From NCBI GenBank assembly GCA_947179485.1, contig OX359247.1, forward strand, positions 13,120,588 through 13,184,587: a stretch of 64,000 nt of DNA, given 5' to 3'. The notes beneath the pieces were generated by a model. It did not search any database and was not told where the DNA came from. It worked only from the letters and a program-made list of their open reading frames with translations. The DNA comes from Allacma fusca (Eukaryota > Arthropoda > Collembola > Symphypleona > Sminthuridae). Position numbers and translations under genes: made by a program. Below, in pieces: positions 12,131 to 23,661 of the stretch (within the stretch, counting starts at the first letter, position 1; every line of letters begins with the position of its first letter).

Positions 12131-14538
12131 CCGTTTTCTTCTATAGCTGCATATTAGCTACTAAATTTGCTTTTTGATGAGCATAAGAGATGGTGGTCTT
12201 AGGGTTTGCTTCTTTTGGATTTGGGGTTGACCGCGCCTTCTGATCCAATTAGGGACATACCTAAGACTGAGTTGTATGTATTGTTGCAGCTTAACAGATG
12301 TCCTTTAAAGCCTTCCTCCAATTCTTGGGCTTATTCTCGTGCATATGACGTACTACTTGCGTCATAATAGTACTGGTAACTATAAACATGCATGTTATTT
12401 CAATTAAACGTTTCAATTGTTATAGTAACAGACGTGTTTCAACGCCTGCTGCTTTAATTTGAGTGGCTGTGTTTTACTGTTCAACTCATTCGACTTCGTT
12501 GAAATGCAAGCATGATTCAACTTCGTATGCAAAACGAAAAAAACGTAAAATACAGAGCCCTTGTCGATACTTAAGACACTTTGGTAGAGGAGCTAGTGGT
12601 CGGATTCAGTTTTGTTCATAATTTTTGATTCAGTTCAGTTTTATAGGCAAACTGCATGTTTTCAAGAAAACGTAAATACATATAATTTATTTACAACTCA
12701 GTGTGTTGTAATTGAATTGTGTGTATTTACAGAGACGTTTGCAAAGCCATTGCCTGAGTACAGTCAGAATCGTTCTTGATTAGTGGATGACTATGACTTC
12801 GAAGACTCCATGAAGGAAGCGATGAGCAGCAACAAAGTGAATTCACTTGACAATTAGAAAAAACCTATTTCGGCAATGGAATTTTAATAGTGGAGGATCA
12901 AACTACTAGACTTGTTCGGTGTTGCTATTGGGAAATGGGGGTTATCCGCCACCTTCCGTCCTGTGGTGGCTTGATCCGCTATCGGATAACAACTCCTATT
13001 GGTTTCCGATTACCAACTACCTTAAAGGCTAACTACCCGATTTATTTGTAGTATGTAATATGAATGTATTTACAACTGGGGTGTACTTCTTAATCATGTG
13101 CTATTCGACTAAACCAACAAGCCATGAAGCCTTTCGAAGCCAGGAATAGCTGACTGCATATATGTGCAAAGGGCATACAAAGGTTAATTTTGACCCCCTT
13201 TAGAAAATAAAAAATTCCCAGAACCTCCGGCCAGGCCGAAGGCCGGGTCGGAGGGTCATGACGTCTTAAGTTAAAGTTATGCGACATATAGTAGACTAGA
13301 CGGTAGATTTTAAATTTGAAAAGCCTTAAATACTCAAATTCATTCTTCAAAGTTAAATTACAATTTTGACACGCTGCTTCCGGCCAGGCTACATAGTCTA
13401 GTACAGGCTACTCTTTAGTCTAAAAACAAGTCACGTTTAGTCAAGTCAGCTGTATGTTTAAGTAGCAATAGTCAATTTAATTCTTTACTTAATTTTACAG
13501 CTGGTTCCTTAGTCAAGTCTAGTCAATTTCCCTACTCACATTGCAATTTTTGGGAAATACCTATTCATTTTGATTACATACAAAAAATTGTTTAAAAACT
13601 TATAGAGTGAAATATAATATACGGTGGAGTTTTTCTAAATTTTCAGATTTTAGCGCATACCTCTAACAAAAAACTAGCTCATGTCAGCGGTGGGATATAA
13701 TTTTCTTAATGGGCGTTTTATTCACTTATTACTCAACTCCTGAAGCTTGACTTTTCCAACTACCACTCCAGTTCTTCATCCAAATGTTTTTTAAAGTTTC
13801 GTCGGTCCCAGATTTCTCAGGTGCCACTGCATTTCGACCTTGCTCCGTTTTTATTCCTTCTTCATCATAGGAGCTTTCGAAGATACTTTGTGGTGGTATC
13901 TTCTTCAGATAAGCCACCCCTTTTCCTCTTGCTCTTCAAAATTTCTTACGAACACTAACGATTGGAATTGCTTCCTTAGTAACATTATTTGAAGTTTTGT
14001 TACCTTTTTCGGCTTAGTTCTAACCTTTACTTTCTTTGAGTCTGAATTTCTTTCTTGAATAATAGCCTGAGACATTTGTTTTTCAACAATTACCCGAGTC
14101 GGTGTAGAAGACTGTTCCTGATGTTGAGCTGGTTGTCCAAATAATAAACTTCTATCTTGATATTGACAATGTTTCATGGCTTTGGTAGTGATTACTCAGT
14201 CATTCACCTTCCTTTTCAATTCTTCAGCTTTCTTCCAGCAATAAGGTCTTGCCATAATTTTCTGGTACTTGACATTTCCACTGTTGGGTCAGGTCAGGTC
14301 AGTTGGGTACTCAAACTTATAATTATTTGTCTAGTTCTTACAGTATTTTTTTCTAAAATCTCTACACTCCGTATTTCACTACTTTATATCTGCTTAGTCT
14401 AAACACTTTAACCAAATCATGCCTTACTAATACTTCTAACCTGGACCATGCTGCTTCCGATTTACTTAAAATGATTTCCTTGTTCTTTGTACTCCTTTGT
14501 TTACCTTCGTATTTAAATTAGTTCCTTACACTACGTTC
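12131..14538. other. Spacer with unidentified minus-strand frames and AGTC-rich repeat
   Basis: No confirmed gene. At 13,385-13,540 the words AGTCTAG and AGTCAAGTC recur in short succession; the same words recur at 18,000-18,130 and 18,813-18,890, so these are copies or pieces of one repeat family. Two overlapping minus-strand frames (14,177-13,905 and 13,917-13,729) are lysine-, glutamate- and glutamine-rich. They lie downstream of the decayed Gypsy pol and may be its 3' end, but I cannot identify them. Confidence 0.4.
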
Positions 14539-14727
14539 ACATGATGACGAGTTTACATACAGGCCTGCGGTTGAGTAAGTGTGGAATGGGAGGAGCCCCT
14601 TTTCACAGTACGCAGCTAATGGGCCAGAATGGCTCCAATTTGTAAATATGAATGGAAATAAAGGAGGTTAAGAAAACTCTGTCAAGCATGAGGGCAAATC
14701 GGAGTATAAACCCCAATTTAAAAAAAA
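14539..14727 (+). mobile_element. 5'-truncated copy of a tRNA-headed retroposon (SINE-like)
   Basis: This 189-bp segment matches the 3' third of the longer element at 18,118-18,812: both carry ATGAT(G)GCGAGTT-like, GGTTGAGTAAG-like, GGGCCAGAATGG and ATAAAGGAGGT words in the same order and end GAGTATAAACCCC. It finishes in an A-rich tail. The 13-bp sequence TTACACTACGTTC flanks it on both sides (14,526-14,538 and 14,728-14,740). A 5' truncation, an A-rich tail and a long target duplication are marks of target-primed reverse transcription. Confidence 0.8.
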
Positions 14728-15020
14728 TTACACTACGTTCTACTTCCTGCCTTCTTCCTCGTGTCACCCCTTTAAAAGTTCGTCTCATCCTCCATAGAAC
14801 TCACGAAACTTATCATTTCTCAATCAGTCACTTCTCAGTTCCTTTTTCATAGCTGAGAATTCCAATTTCCTTATGTGAAATTAGAACTTCTTTTTCTACT
14901 TGGGATGGACCCAATGTCTCGGTTTGTATAACATCTACGGGTAATGGCACAACCTCCTCATGGAATGAATTCACGGAATTTCTTTGAGTTTCCAGAATTT
15001 CATTTTTGCCAACTACTTCT

Positions 15021-16853
15021 TTAGGATTTGATGAAAGACTCGTTTTCCTTGTCCGTTTTTTTGACAATTTCCAATTTCATTACACTTTTCTCTTTCACAA
15101 CTAATACATATTTCGCCCTTCTTATTGTTTTTTTTGTTACATTTCTATAACTAGTAACACTTTCTTTAATAAGTTTAAAATCCTTGTTAAAAGGTTCATT
15201 GTTTCCAGTTAAGCCACTTTTATTTTCATTAAAATTATTATTTCCCAATCTTGATCCTGTCAACGGATGCGAATTAATTCTTTGATCTCTCCACTGGGCT
15301 AATACTTTATCATGTGCTTCTTTAACTTTTCTTTTCTGTTCATCAAATATTTCCATAGCTGTTCTTTCAAGTCCATTTATCTTCTTTAACCGGTTTTCAT
15401 TTGCGTTTTCAATGACATGATAATTCTTGCCATCTGTTTATTGCAAAATCATTCCCCCAAGTCCAATATTGATACAATCAGTATCAACCATGATATTTAT
15501 TAATGGGTTATAATATTGCCAAACTGGGCTAGTTGTTAACACTTCTTACATTTTGTGGAATGTTTGTTCTTTTTTCCTATCAAATTTTCCTGTAAATTCT
15601 TTTATCTTATATCTGTTTAAGAGTTCAGTAATATCCGCATAATTCTTTATGTATTTTCGGAAAACGTTTTTCATCCCAATAAATGATCAAACGTCTTTAA
15701 TTTTCTGTGGTCATGGATATTTTGTAATAGCTTGAATCTTGTTAGGGTTAATTATTATTAAAAATTAATTCAAATTAAATTAAATTTTGAATTTAGCACA
15801 TCTCTTCATAACCATTATAAATCTTCTAATTAGCTCTTAAAATATTCCAAGAAATATAAGGATATCATCCACGTAAACTAGGACTAGTGTATACTTCAAA
15901 TTTCCTAAGATATTTTTCATCATCATTTGAAAGTCTCCAGGCTGTTAATGTATTCATTAGGTAGTTTGGTGTGACTTCCCTTATGATGGTATGGTAAACT
16001 TGTTTTCTATCTTGAACTTTCATCGAATTCCCTTTGCAAAAATCCTTGCATAATATCCAGAGTAATGGACCAACATGATCCACGTAGATTTGACGCTAAT
16101 TCATTTATTTAAGGTAGAAAATGGGTATTTTGATTGACTTGTTGGTTTAGTTATCTCAGGTCCAAGCAAAATCTCAATGTCCCACTTACTTTCTTCACTA
16201 ATAGAACTGGGTTGTTATAAGATGAACTGGTAGGTTCGATGATTCCAAGGGCAAGCATTCTGCCTGTTTGCCTTTTTAATTCTTCCCTTTCCATGTGAGA
16301 TGCGGGCCATTGTGGTCTGAAATTTATTGGCTGATTTCCCGTGTTTATCTGTACTGGGCTGTAATTTAGTTTTTCCAATTCTTCTTCTGTTACAGCATAG
16401 ATATGTCTGTAGGATTAACTGCTTGTAGTAAAATTTCCTTTTTATTTTCGTCCAAATTGTTAGCGGTAGTTAAATCTGCAAATTTAAATAGTTTTCTGTC
16501 TACGTTAATTTTAGGTAGTCTGTTTTGTATCTCATCGGCTTCTGCTTTTATAGCTTCCTTTTAAATTTTCTCGTACGTATCTAAGTACCTTACATTTACC
16601 AAATTAATGACTCTCTTTGTAGAATAAAATCCATGTCCTTGATTTTCCTTCTTGGATGTTGACTAAAGGTCTTCTCATTAATAAACCTGGTGGTATATTG
16701 TTTCTGTCAAGAGTAATGTAAGAATTATTCTGGTTTTCTATGTTTGCACAGTTAAAATCGATTAGTTCAAATGATTTAGCCATAACTTCATATGTTATAT
16801 GAGTTGAAATGCAATTTTCTTGTCTAATTTGAGGCTCTGTTGTATTCGTGGCA
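15021..16853 (-). pseudogene. Decayed Ty3/Gypsy pol (RT and RNase H connection)
   Basis: On the minus strand, a segment from about 16,853 leads into the RT start at 16,378-16,151, where EREELKRQTGRMLALGIIEP...YNNPVLLVKK is the usual Ty3/Gypsy N-terminal RT block. The motif-B-like LMNTLTAWR region lies near 15,960 and the catalytic YVDD at 15,875-15,864. Beyond it come the connection blocks (IQAITKYP, RKYIKNYADI, about 15,730-15,620) and an RNase H-like start (TTSPVWQYYN...INIGLGGMILQ, about 15,540-15,430). Several stops and frameshifts break the frame. Protease and integrase are not recognisable. It is a different lineage from the intact Gypsy at the right end of the window. Confidence 0.8.
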
Positions 16854-18117
16854 TTTTTGTGGTCCTACTTGTTATTGTTGTTCCAATTTTCTCTATAGTT
16901 AATTAGCTTGCACACTATGGCTTCCATCCTCTCACTCTCCTCTCTCTATAAGAACTCCCGATCATGTCCGTTCGATTCCTTCTCACTTCCTACACTAACT
17001 TCCGACTTGGCTTCCTCTCTCGCTTGGGCCGTCTCTTCTAACGGACACTCCCTCATCTTCTCAACATGCCCGTCTTTCTAGTCCTATTCTTATTCTATTT
17101 CATTCTCTCTTAATACCTAACCCAACGTCCCTACAATGTCCACATTTTGGGGCAACCAGAGCTGGTTTGAACCAGAAATTACGCCCAAGTTTAGAACTTT
17201 TGATAGCAGGAAAGGTTCTCGGTTAACATTTGTTTAGTTCTAATCAACTTTAAATACCTCTTTAAAATCAAAGTTATATCTTTTGTAGTTAATGTCTCAT
17301 GGTTTTTAATATGAATAATCCAAAATTAATAAGTTAGTCTTCATGCAACGATTTCTCGAAGTCGTGCACATGTTTAGCTGTATTACCTATTTTTCACAGC
17401 TCTGCAACAACGTTTGTTGAGTATAACGTCGCCAATCATATGCTTATATTTTCCATATCAAAGCCGACTACTAGGTACACAACCAAGTGTTGGATGTACA
17501 TACATATGTAAATTTATTTAAAAGTGCATTTATGTAATACTAAAGTTATGGACCCATACCCTGCAATCAGAAATTCTATAACTACTTAGGAGCGATTTCG
17601 GCGTAAATCGGCGCGTGGTGTACCAAAACTTTTTTCTAGGTGTTGGGTTCCAAAGTTGTGCTATTTAAACAATTAATTTCTGAGTGTAAAACCCCTTGGA
17701 CACAAACCACAAAAGTTTGCACCTAGCTTGAAATAATTAGACAGACATGCATATGAGCAAATTGTTACCAAAATCGTTGTGAATACCTTTAAAAATGGAA
17801 TGTATTCGGATAAGCAAATCCGTAAACTCCAGGGATATTTCTTTTGCGGATCAGTAAAACGCGCCTTCGTATTACTAGATTTATCTTAAACACCTTCGAA
17901 GCAAAACCATATGCTTGACATACTAAACGGTATTGACGATAAAATTTTACGCTGGCTTTGATTTTCAGCCACATGAGGGTAATTGTGACTTGACGAGCCT
18001 TTGCATGAAGTCATGTAAGTCAAGTCTAGTCAAGTCTGGTGTTTTCGCAAGTTGCACAAATCTCTTGTAGTCAAGTCCCGCAATATTAACACCATACGTA
18101 GTGAAGTCAAGTTTATT
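16854..18117. other. Non-coding spacer with AGTCAAGTC repeat at its right end
   Basis: No gene seen. The first few hundred bases may hold the front of the decayed Gypsy element read on the minus strand, but no Gag or protease motif can be made out. The AGTCAAGTC-type repeat appears from about 18,000 and is interrupted by the retroposon at 18,118. Confidence 0.45.
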
Positions 18118-18812
18118 TATTTGGACCTAGCCTGACGTGTCGGGTGGTGTAGCGAATCTGTAAGGTCGCAGAAGACCCTAATTTCGACTCTAGCTCACCC
18201 CAAAATAATTTCAGGCTCTTTCTGTCTTTCCCTATACACTATCGGTATGCAAATGAGGTTTGGAGGCATGTTGCGCATTCTCGGAAGAATATTAGTAGGA
18301 GTAGTGTGTGCCGTGTAGTGATAATGATTCGTAAGATGAATCGGTGTATTTGTATATACTGCCACTACCGATATTCGGATGAGATTGTGTCCTTGGTATA
18401 TCCCATGTCTCCTCCCTTGTCTGCATATCCTCCCTCTCTATCTGTAGCTTTACATTTCACTCTCTATCTCTATAGCCAAGTCTGCGTATGTGTGTTGTGA
18501 TATACATACTTATAAAAGCTGCTGGGATGCTATATTGTACCCCAAGTATGTGCCACGAAACTGTATGTGCTCATATATCGGAAAGCATACGTGCGGGGAC
18601 ACCTTGTCTCTACTTAGGGTAATAGTCATATGATGGCGAGTTAACATACCGGCCGGCAGTTGAGTAAGGTGTGGAATGGACGGACGGTCCCGCTTCACAA
18701 TATGCAGTTATTGGGCCAGAATGGTGCCATATATGTGAATTCAAAAATTAATAAAGGAGGTACAGAAAACTGTAAAGCCGCCGGGCATATCGGAGTATAA
18801 ACCCCTTTTTTA
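18118..18812 (+). mobile_element. Full-length tRNA-headed retroposon (SINE-like), 14-bp target duplication
   Basis: A 695-bp insert is bounded by the direct repeat AAGTCAAGTTTATT at 18,104-18,117 and 18,813-18,826. Near its left end, 18,142-18,200 resembles a tRNA gene: GGGTGG pairs with TCACCC as an acceptor stem, TGGTGTAGCG is close to an A box, and TTCGACTC is close to a B box. A long unrelated body follows, and the 3' part (from about 18,630) is shared with the truncated copy at 14,539-14,727. It has interrupted an AGTCAAGTC-type repeat. The tRNA origin of the head is an inference; the target duplications are seen directly. Confidence 0.7.
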
Positions 18813-18896
18813 AAGTCAAGTTTATTATTTTAAGTGCATTTTGCTTCCTAATCTAGTAAAATTGTGATTTCCTAGTCAAGTCTGACTAGACTATGG

Positions 18897-18915
18897 CAGT
18901 ACCCAGTCGGCAAAA
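18897..18915 (+). repeat. Left terminal inverted repeat of the CACTA-like element
   Basis: CAGTACCCAGTCGGCAAAA, inverted and repeated at 23,643-23,661 with one mismatch (G for C at the third base). Confidence 0.8.
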
Positions 18916-19291
18916 TTATATGGTGCAATATAAAAGCAATGTCCGGTGTACAATGCAAAACTAATGTTCGCCGTGGGACAAATCGCGGCGTTGAAATTGA
19001 ATTGCAAGGCGACAATGTTCGTGATTTCTAGTACATCTGTACAATCAAGTCGCTTTGGTCACTTTTACGTCGCCCGGCAATACACTTGTTCACGTTTGCA
19101 CGCTTGATCAACCATGCTGTGACATCGCCCTTAGTAGTAAATACACGACGATACAATGTTACATAAACATCAGATTTTGGATTATTCGGTAAATATGGGC
19201 GCCTCCAAACCATTATTATGATGATGCGCCCTGCATAAAATGGAAAACACTTTGAAAATACTTTGGAAATATTTTCTTTGATAATGTAACT

Positions 19292-21364
19292 TTATTTTTC
19301 GAAACATTTTGTATACACATAGGTCTTACAAACCGTAAGTATTACAACAAAATCAACTTCAGCACCCAAGATTGGAAGCTGTACGCATTTTCTTACAACA
19401 TCTTTCAAAGTAATTTTAATTAAACTTGTATCACTATTGTTATAATTTTTAACTCCATATATTGACAAAAGGTCACTTTTCAAAGGTGGAGCATAAAATA
19501 AAATGTTGCATACAGGTTTGACACAAATATTTTTTCACCATCCAAGATTTTGGACTCAATAATTTTAAATATTTTACCACTTTTCATTAAGAATATATTA
19601 TTGCCTAGCTTATCTGATATTCCAACGCTTCTTAGAATACTAACTGGAGTTGAATACCTCAAATTTGGAAATTCTGCGAATAGCCTGAGACAAGTAACTA
19701 TGTTTTCCTCGCAACATACGTTTCAGATGCTGCATATAAATTTTCAAAGCTAAAAGCACTTACAGAATCTAGGCTGCCAAAACTCATAGCATCATCAGTT
19801 AAATGTATAAGACTATGGATATTGCAAACATGAAGCTCTTTAGAGTACAATCTGGGTACAAGGTTAACCAAGTTAGTATATAAGCTCCGAGCTAAATTAT
19901 TTCATTCCAATGATTCGCCTTTGTTACTTAACAATATATAGGTTGCAATGGACAACATTCAAAAATGCTCATATTTTTGGGCAGGCAAGATTTCAAATGA
20001 AACTACACAACCATAATACAGCAAAAATGATCTAATTTCCGTGGCTTTACACCTGTCTATTTCTTGTAGCGACCTAGAGAGCCTACGAAACTTACTACTC
20101 TCGCATCCTTGCGTCAATATTCAGAACCAACCCGCGACCTAAACCACCAGCGGTCTTTGGTGACTTGACCCATGTACGTATAAATTTACGAACAAACCCT
20201 AAGCACACATGGTGCATATAACCTAAAGGCACCTGAGGCACTAATCCCACAGTCAGTTCACTAAAAGGAGAGACAGTGAGATGGTGATTAGTATCACATT
20301 GCAAGTTAAAAGAATTATTTGTTTTTCTACGACAGTTCACAGCATTAAAAATTACTCTGCCTTTGAATTTCCCTTGTATAACTCCTTTCACAGCCAAAAT
20401 ACGAAATACAAAATACACAACCTTTTATAAAAGCCCTGGCAGTGGCATCGGCTATTATAGTATATATTTTAATTGGAACAACCTTCTCAGCTAAACGTAC
20501 TCCATTATGTTCAATACTTTTAAATTCTAACAATAAAGGTTCTAAATAAGACAACATCAGTAGGTTTGGCATTTTGGTAAAATTTTCCACTAGTAAAAAC
20601 AAAACTTTTAGTTAATGTTAGTACCTTTCCTAATATAGGCCAAAAACATTTACTACTACTTTAATGAGAGGCAAACCGTCTATTTCTACAAATAAACTGA
20701 TAAGTTTTGTAACAGTAAAATATTGTTCTAATTTTTTAATGTTGAATTCTACGTCAAAATGGTAATACTCCCCACTAGATATTTATAAAATATCTTAAAG
20801 TTGTGGTTTTTAATAATATACGGGAATCTTTTGGGAGATTTTCCTCAGGAAATTGCGACGATAGTATTTTCAGTAGGTGGTTTGTAGCGTCTTTGGTAAC
20901 GTTATAGGTAAGACACCATTTACGGAGATCCTCTCTCAAGTCATTATGTTCATTGAATTCATTATTTTCACTAGAAGAATATAAATAATCACTAGCGTCT
21001 ACATTAACACGGTCAGTAACTTCATGGAAAACTGAGAATGCGTTTTACAAGTTTCTACAATAAGTACACTGGACTCTGTTAAATCATCATGCTCAGTTGA
21101 AAAATAATTTACACAGCTAAAATCGGAATTCAACAAAGGCTCTACATTCGACCAATTGTTAATATTATTAGATACTGAACTACCATTCAATTTAGTTAAC
21201 TTGGATTTGTATAGGCTTGTAATATTGCCGTACTTTGTGGATTTCGAAGTACCACCCATTACGTGTGTAAGAACGACTTGCTGATTATTCTTTTTTGTGG
21301 CATCTTCTGCTGAACCAGTCGGAAGTGTACCGGAACCAACCCTTGAAAACTGAATTGATTTCAC
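19292..21364 (-). pseudogene. Transposase-like protein of the CACTA-like element (decayed)
   Basis: Successive minus-strand frames form one protein in pieces. An N-terminal Ser/Asn-rich part (21,364-20,999) leads to DLREDLRKWCLTYNVTKDA..LLKIL and then LPKDSRILLKTT (about 20,950-20,830). GEYYHFDVEF follows near 20,775, then EIDGLPLIK (about 20,680) and WPILG (about 20,640). Next come ADATARAFIKGCVF...YFGCERC (about 20,450) and a VPLGYMHHVCLGFVRKFIRTW segment (about 20,220-20,160). The C-terminal part at 19,483-19,292 ends in a VRKCVQLP motif. The order matches a widespread animal transposase-like family in which the block is [ACD]DAPARAFIKG...YxGCxxC...PLDYMHLVCLGVMRKLL. Frameshifts and in-frame stops show it is dead. 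Confidence 0.7.
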
Positions 21365-21484
21365 CCTCCGTGCTTTCTCGACAAATAATGATGCCCACGA
21401 AAATTAATATTCATAACACAAAATTAACAATTTTAAAAAAATAAGTAACATATCACAAGCTTCAATACGAAGTAGGATTTATTA

Positions 21485-23150
21485 CTACACTGTTCTGAAC
21501 ATTAGATTCATTTGGGTAGAATATTTGGAATAATTGTTTGAAATAATATTCGGGTATGTGAAGAACTTACTGACAATAAGTTGATGAACCTGACTAAAAT
21601 GTAAGAATTTAATTTTTTCTGCCCCCTTTTTTGATTTGCCGGTGTAACTTATTCTTGTGGCGAGAGAATCACTTATCAATCGATCGCATGTACCCGCAAT
21701 AATTCCTTTCAGATCCTTTCCTCCAATACTAGCGACGAAACGTTCCTACAGATCCCAGCGTTTATAAATAGATTGATAACAATGTATGTACGATAAGTAG
21801 ATCTGAAAGATGCTGGAAGTCTATAATGTTCTAAAACCGAAATCCTGGAGCTGCATGGAATGTCAAATTGTAACCTAACTAATCACAGACAATTCATTCA
21901 TTTTGAAATCAATCACACTATTATGCCAATAAATTAATTGTAAGCATTTACGATTTTCTTCGAAAAATCTTTGTCCAGCAATTTTGAATTCAGTTCTTGT
22001 AATTCCTCCCCGGAAGAGCAAGATTCCAGTAAAAGTCGTCATCGCAATCATTCGCAAATTGTTGAGCTTGCTGTTTAATTGCAATAATTAACGTGTGGTC
22101 CTGGCTAACTTTCATGTCGGCCAGGTGCTTTAGCACTATATCCTGAAATTCTAAATGAAATAAAGGTATTGTAATCTAAATGCTTATATTTTCAGTGTAA
22201 TAAAATAATCAGATTTAGGATATTTTGAGCTGACCTACTTAAATCAGCCGAATTAACGGTTTGAGTTGATGCATCCAACTTTAAGCAATCATGAACAGGT
22301 CTAGCCGCAGTGAAAAAAATTATAAATAATTTCGGGCACATCAGTGGGTTGTATTACATCCTGAACAATCGCATTTAATTCCTCATCATTGAAAACAAGT
22401 GGCTCAGGAATGAAAGTACTCGGCCTTGTCTGGGTGTCTGATGTATCTAGGTTCATAAAACCTTAATAATAAAGGGACATATCGACCAGTAGATAATGAA
22501 GCGATAGGAACTAATTTCTTCATATATAAATATTGTGCTGTCCAGTTTAATAAATCACCTTCATATAAATCCTGCGAAGGAATGGCAATGTTTACTTGAG
22601 ATGTATTTGGATTTTTCTCTTTACCAGCACTATCAGAATCACGCGTATTCGATTCAATATTCGAAGTACGGGATGCCCTTCGACATATTCGGCGTTTCGG
22701 GGAACAATCCTCGTCGCTGTCACTTTCAATACTGGATGTAAAAGGAGATTGTACTTCTGCAATCCAAATTTTTATTTAAAAAAATCAATTTTTTTAATGA
22801 TAAAGTTTCCCGAAAATGGAATATTGAACGGTAAGTTCCAGTTACATGTACGTATATTTTATACCATGATGCAATTACTTATGTGCAGTAAGATTAATGC
22901 AATACTGGTAAAATTATAATTAAAAATACTTACTGTATGCTCCAAGAATTCTGGCCTCAAGCTTTTCCCAATGTGATTTTGGTTTGCAATTTGCCAAAAT
23001 TAAATTTAAAGATATTCCAGAAATATCTGGCTAGTAGCATTTATTCTGTTCAAGGAGGAACCAACAGAGGGGAACAATACGTGTTTCTTTTTCGTTAAAT
23101 ATTACCACGGCAAAGTATTTGCCTTTTAATTTAATATTCGCACCAGCCAT
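21485..23150 (-). pseudogene. DUF4806-like accessory gene of the CACTA-like element (decayed)
   Basis: ATG at 23,150 (minus) opens a first exon ending at a strong donor, GTAAGTAT, at 22,933. It reads KYFAVVIFNEKETRIVPLCW ... KCY then an in-frame TAG at 23,033-23,031, then HWEKLEARILGAY. A following exon (about 22,740-22,440) is acidic and basic (SSIESDSDEDCSPKRRICRR). Frames at 22,084-21,875 and 21,679-21,485 (ATRISYTGKSKKGAEKIKFLHF) resemble the C-terminal DUF4806 block as I recall it. Such proteins often lie beside transposases of this kind. The stop codon, apparently TGG to TAG at a conserved Trp, kills the reading. Confidence 0.55.
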
Positions 23151-23642
23151 ATTGCTTCCAGTACACGAGTTGCTAAATGAATGGATACAGAAATGACTAA
23201 CGGATATTTACTCAAAGTTACACGATGTGATCAACATTATTCGGACGTTGAGGCAATTTCGCTTAAATTAAAGAGGTATAATATTGGGCGATGCTAAATA
23301 AACGTCAAATATCTTCGTTGGAGCGCTGGTTTTAAAAGCGTTCGAATGAATAATGCGGTTAAGATTATTCAAAAGACAAGGTGGGCCACATGTATTGGAC
23401 GTTAAATCGAGTTCACCGGTATCTGTCACTCAATCGATACCGTGTCGAAGTTTAAAAATAATGTTTTGCCGCTGTGTATGAACTAACATTAGTTTAATGA
23501 AAAGTTGAAATCGCCGACCGATTATAGAATAATTAAAATATTTAACATCATAGTGAAGCCGCCAACTACGAAAAATATGATCAAAGAGCGCAGGCGATGT
23601 TTAGGCGGCGGGCAGCAGATATTGAACACTTAGGCGATAAAC

Positions 23643-23661
23643 TTTTGCCGACTGGGTAGTG
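23643..23661 (-). repeat. Right terminal inverted repeat of the CACTA-like element
   Basis: Read on the minus strand it is CACTACCCAGTCGGCAAAA, beginning with the CACTA pentamer. Confidence 0.8.

Larger units (their letters stand above)
18897..23661 (-). mobile_element. CACTA/EnSpm-like DNA transposon, 4,765 bp, two decayed genes
   Basis: The right end, read inward, is CACTACCCAGTCGGCAAAA; the left end is CAGTACCCAGTCGGCAAAA, one mismatch in 19. The interior holds two minus-strand decayed genes: a DUF4806-like protein near the right end, and a large transposase-like protein after it. Words of the type GGCGAT recur just inside the ends (right end about 23,600-23,640, also 23,285; left end about 19,005), as subterminal motifs do in CACTA elements. 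No matching 2-4-bp duplication flanks the two ends, so the junctions have probably been altered. The superfamily is inferred from the terminal CACTA and from recalled protein resemblance. Confidence 0.65.

Noticed and set aside
12598-12620. GTGGTCGGATT resembling a hAT MITE end
   Set aside because: The match stops after about 12 bases, with no partner end or target duplication.
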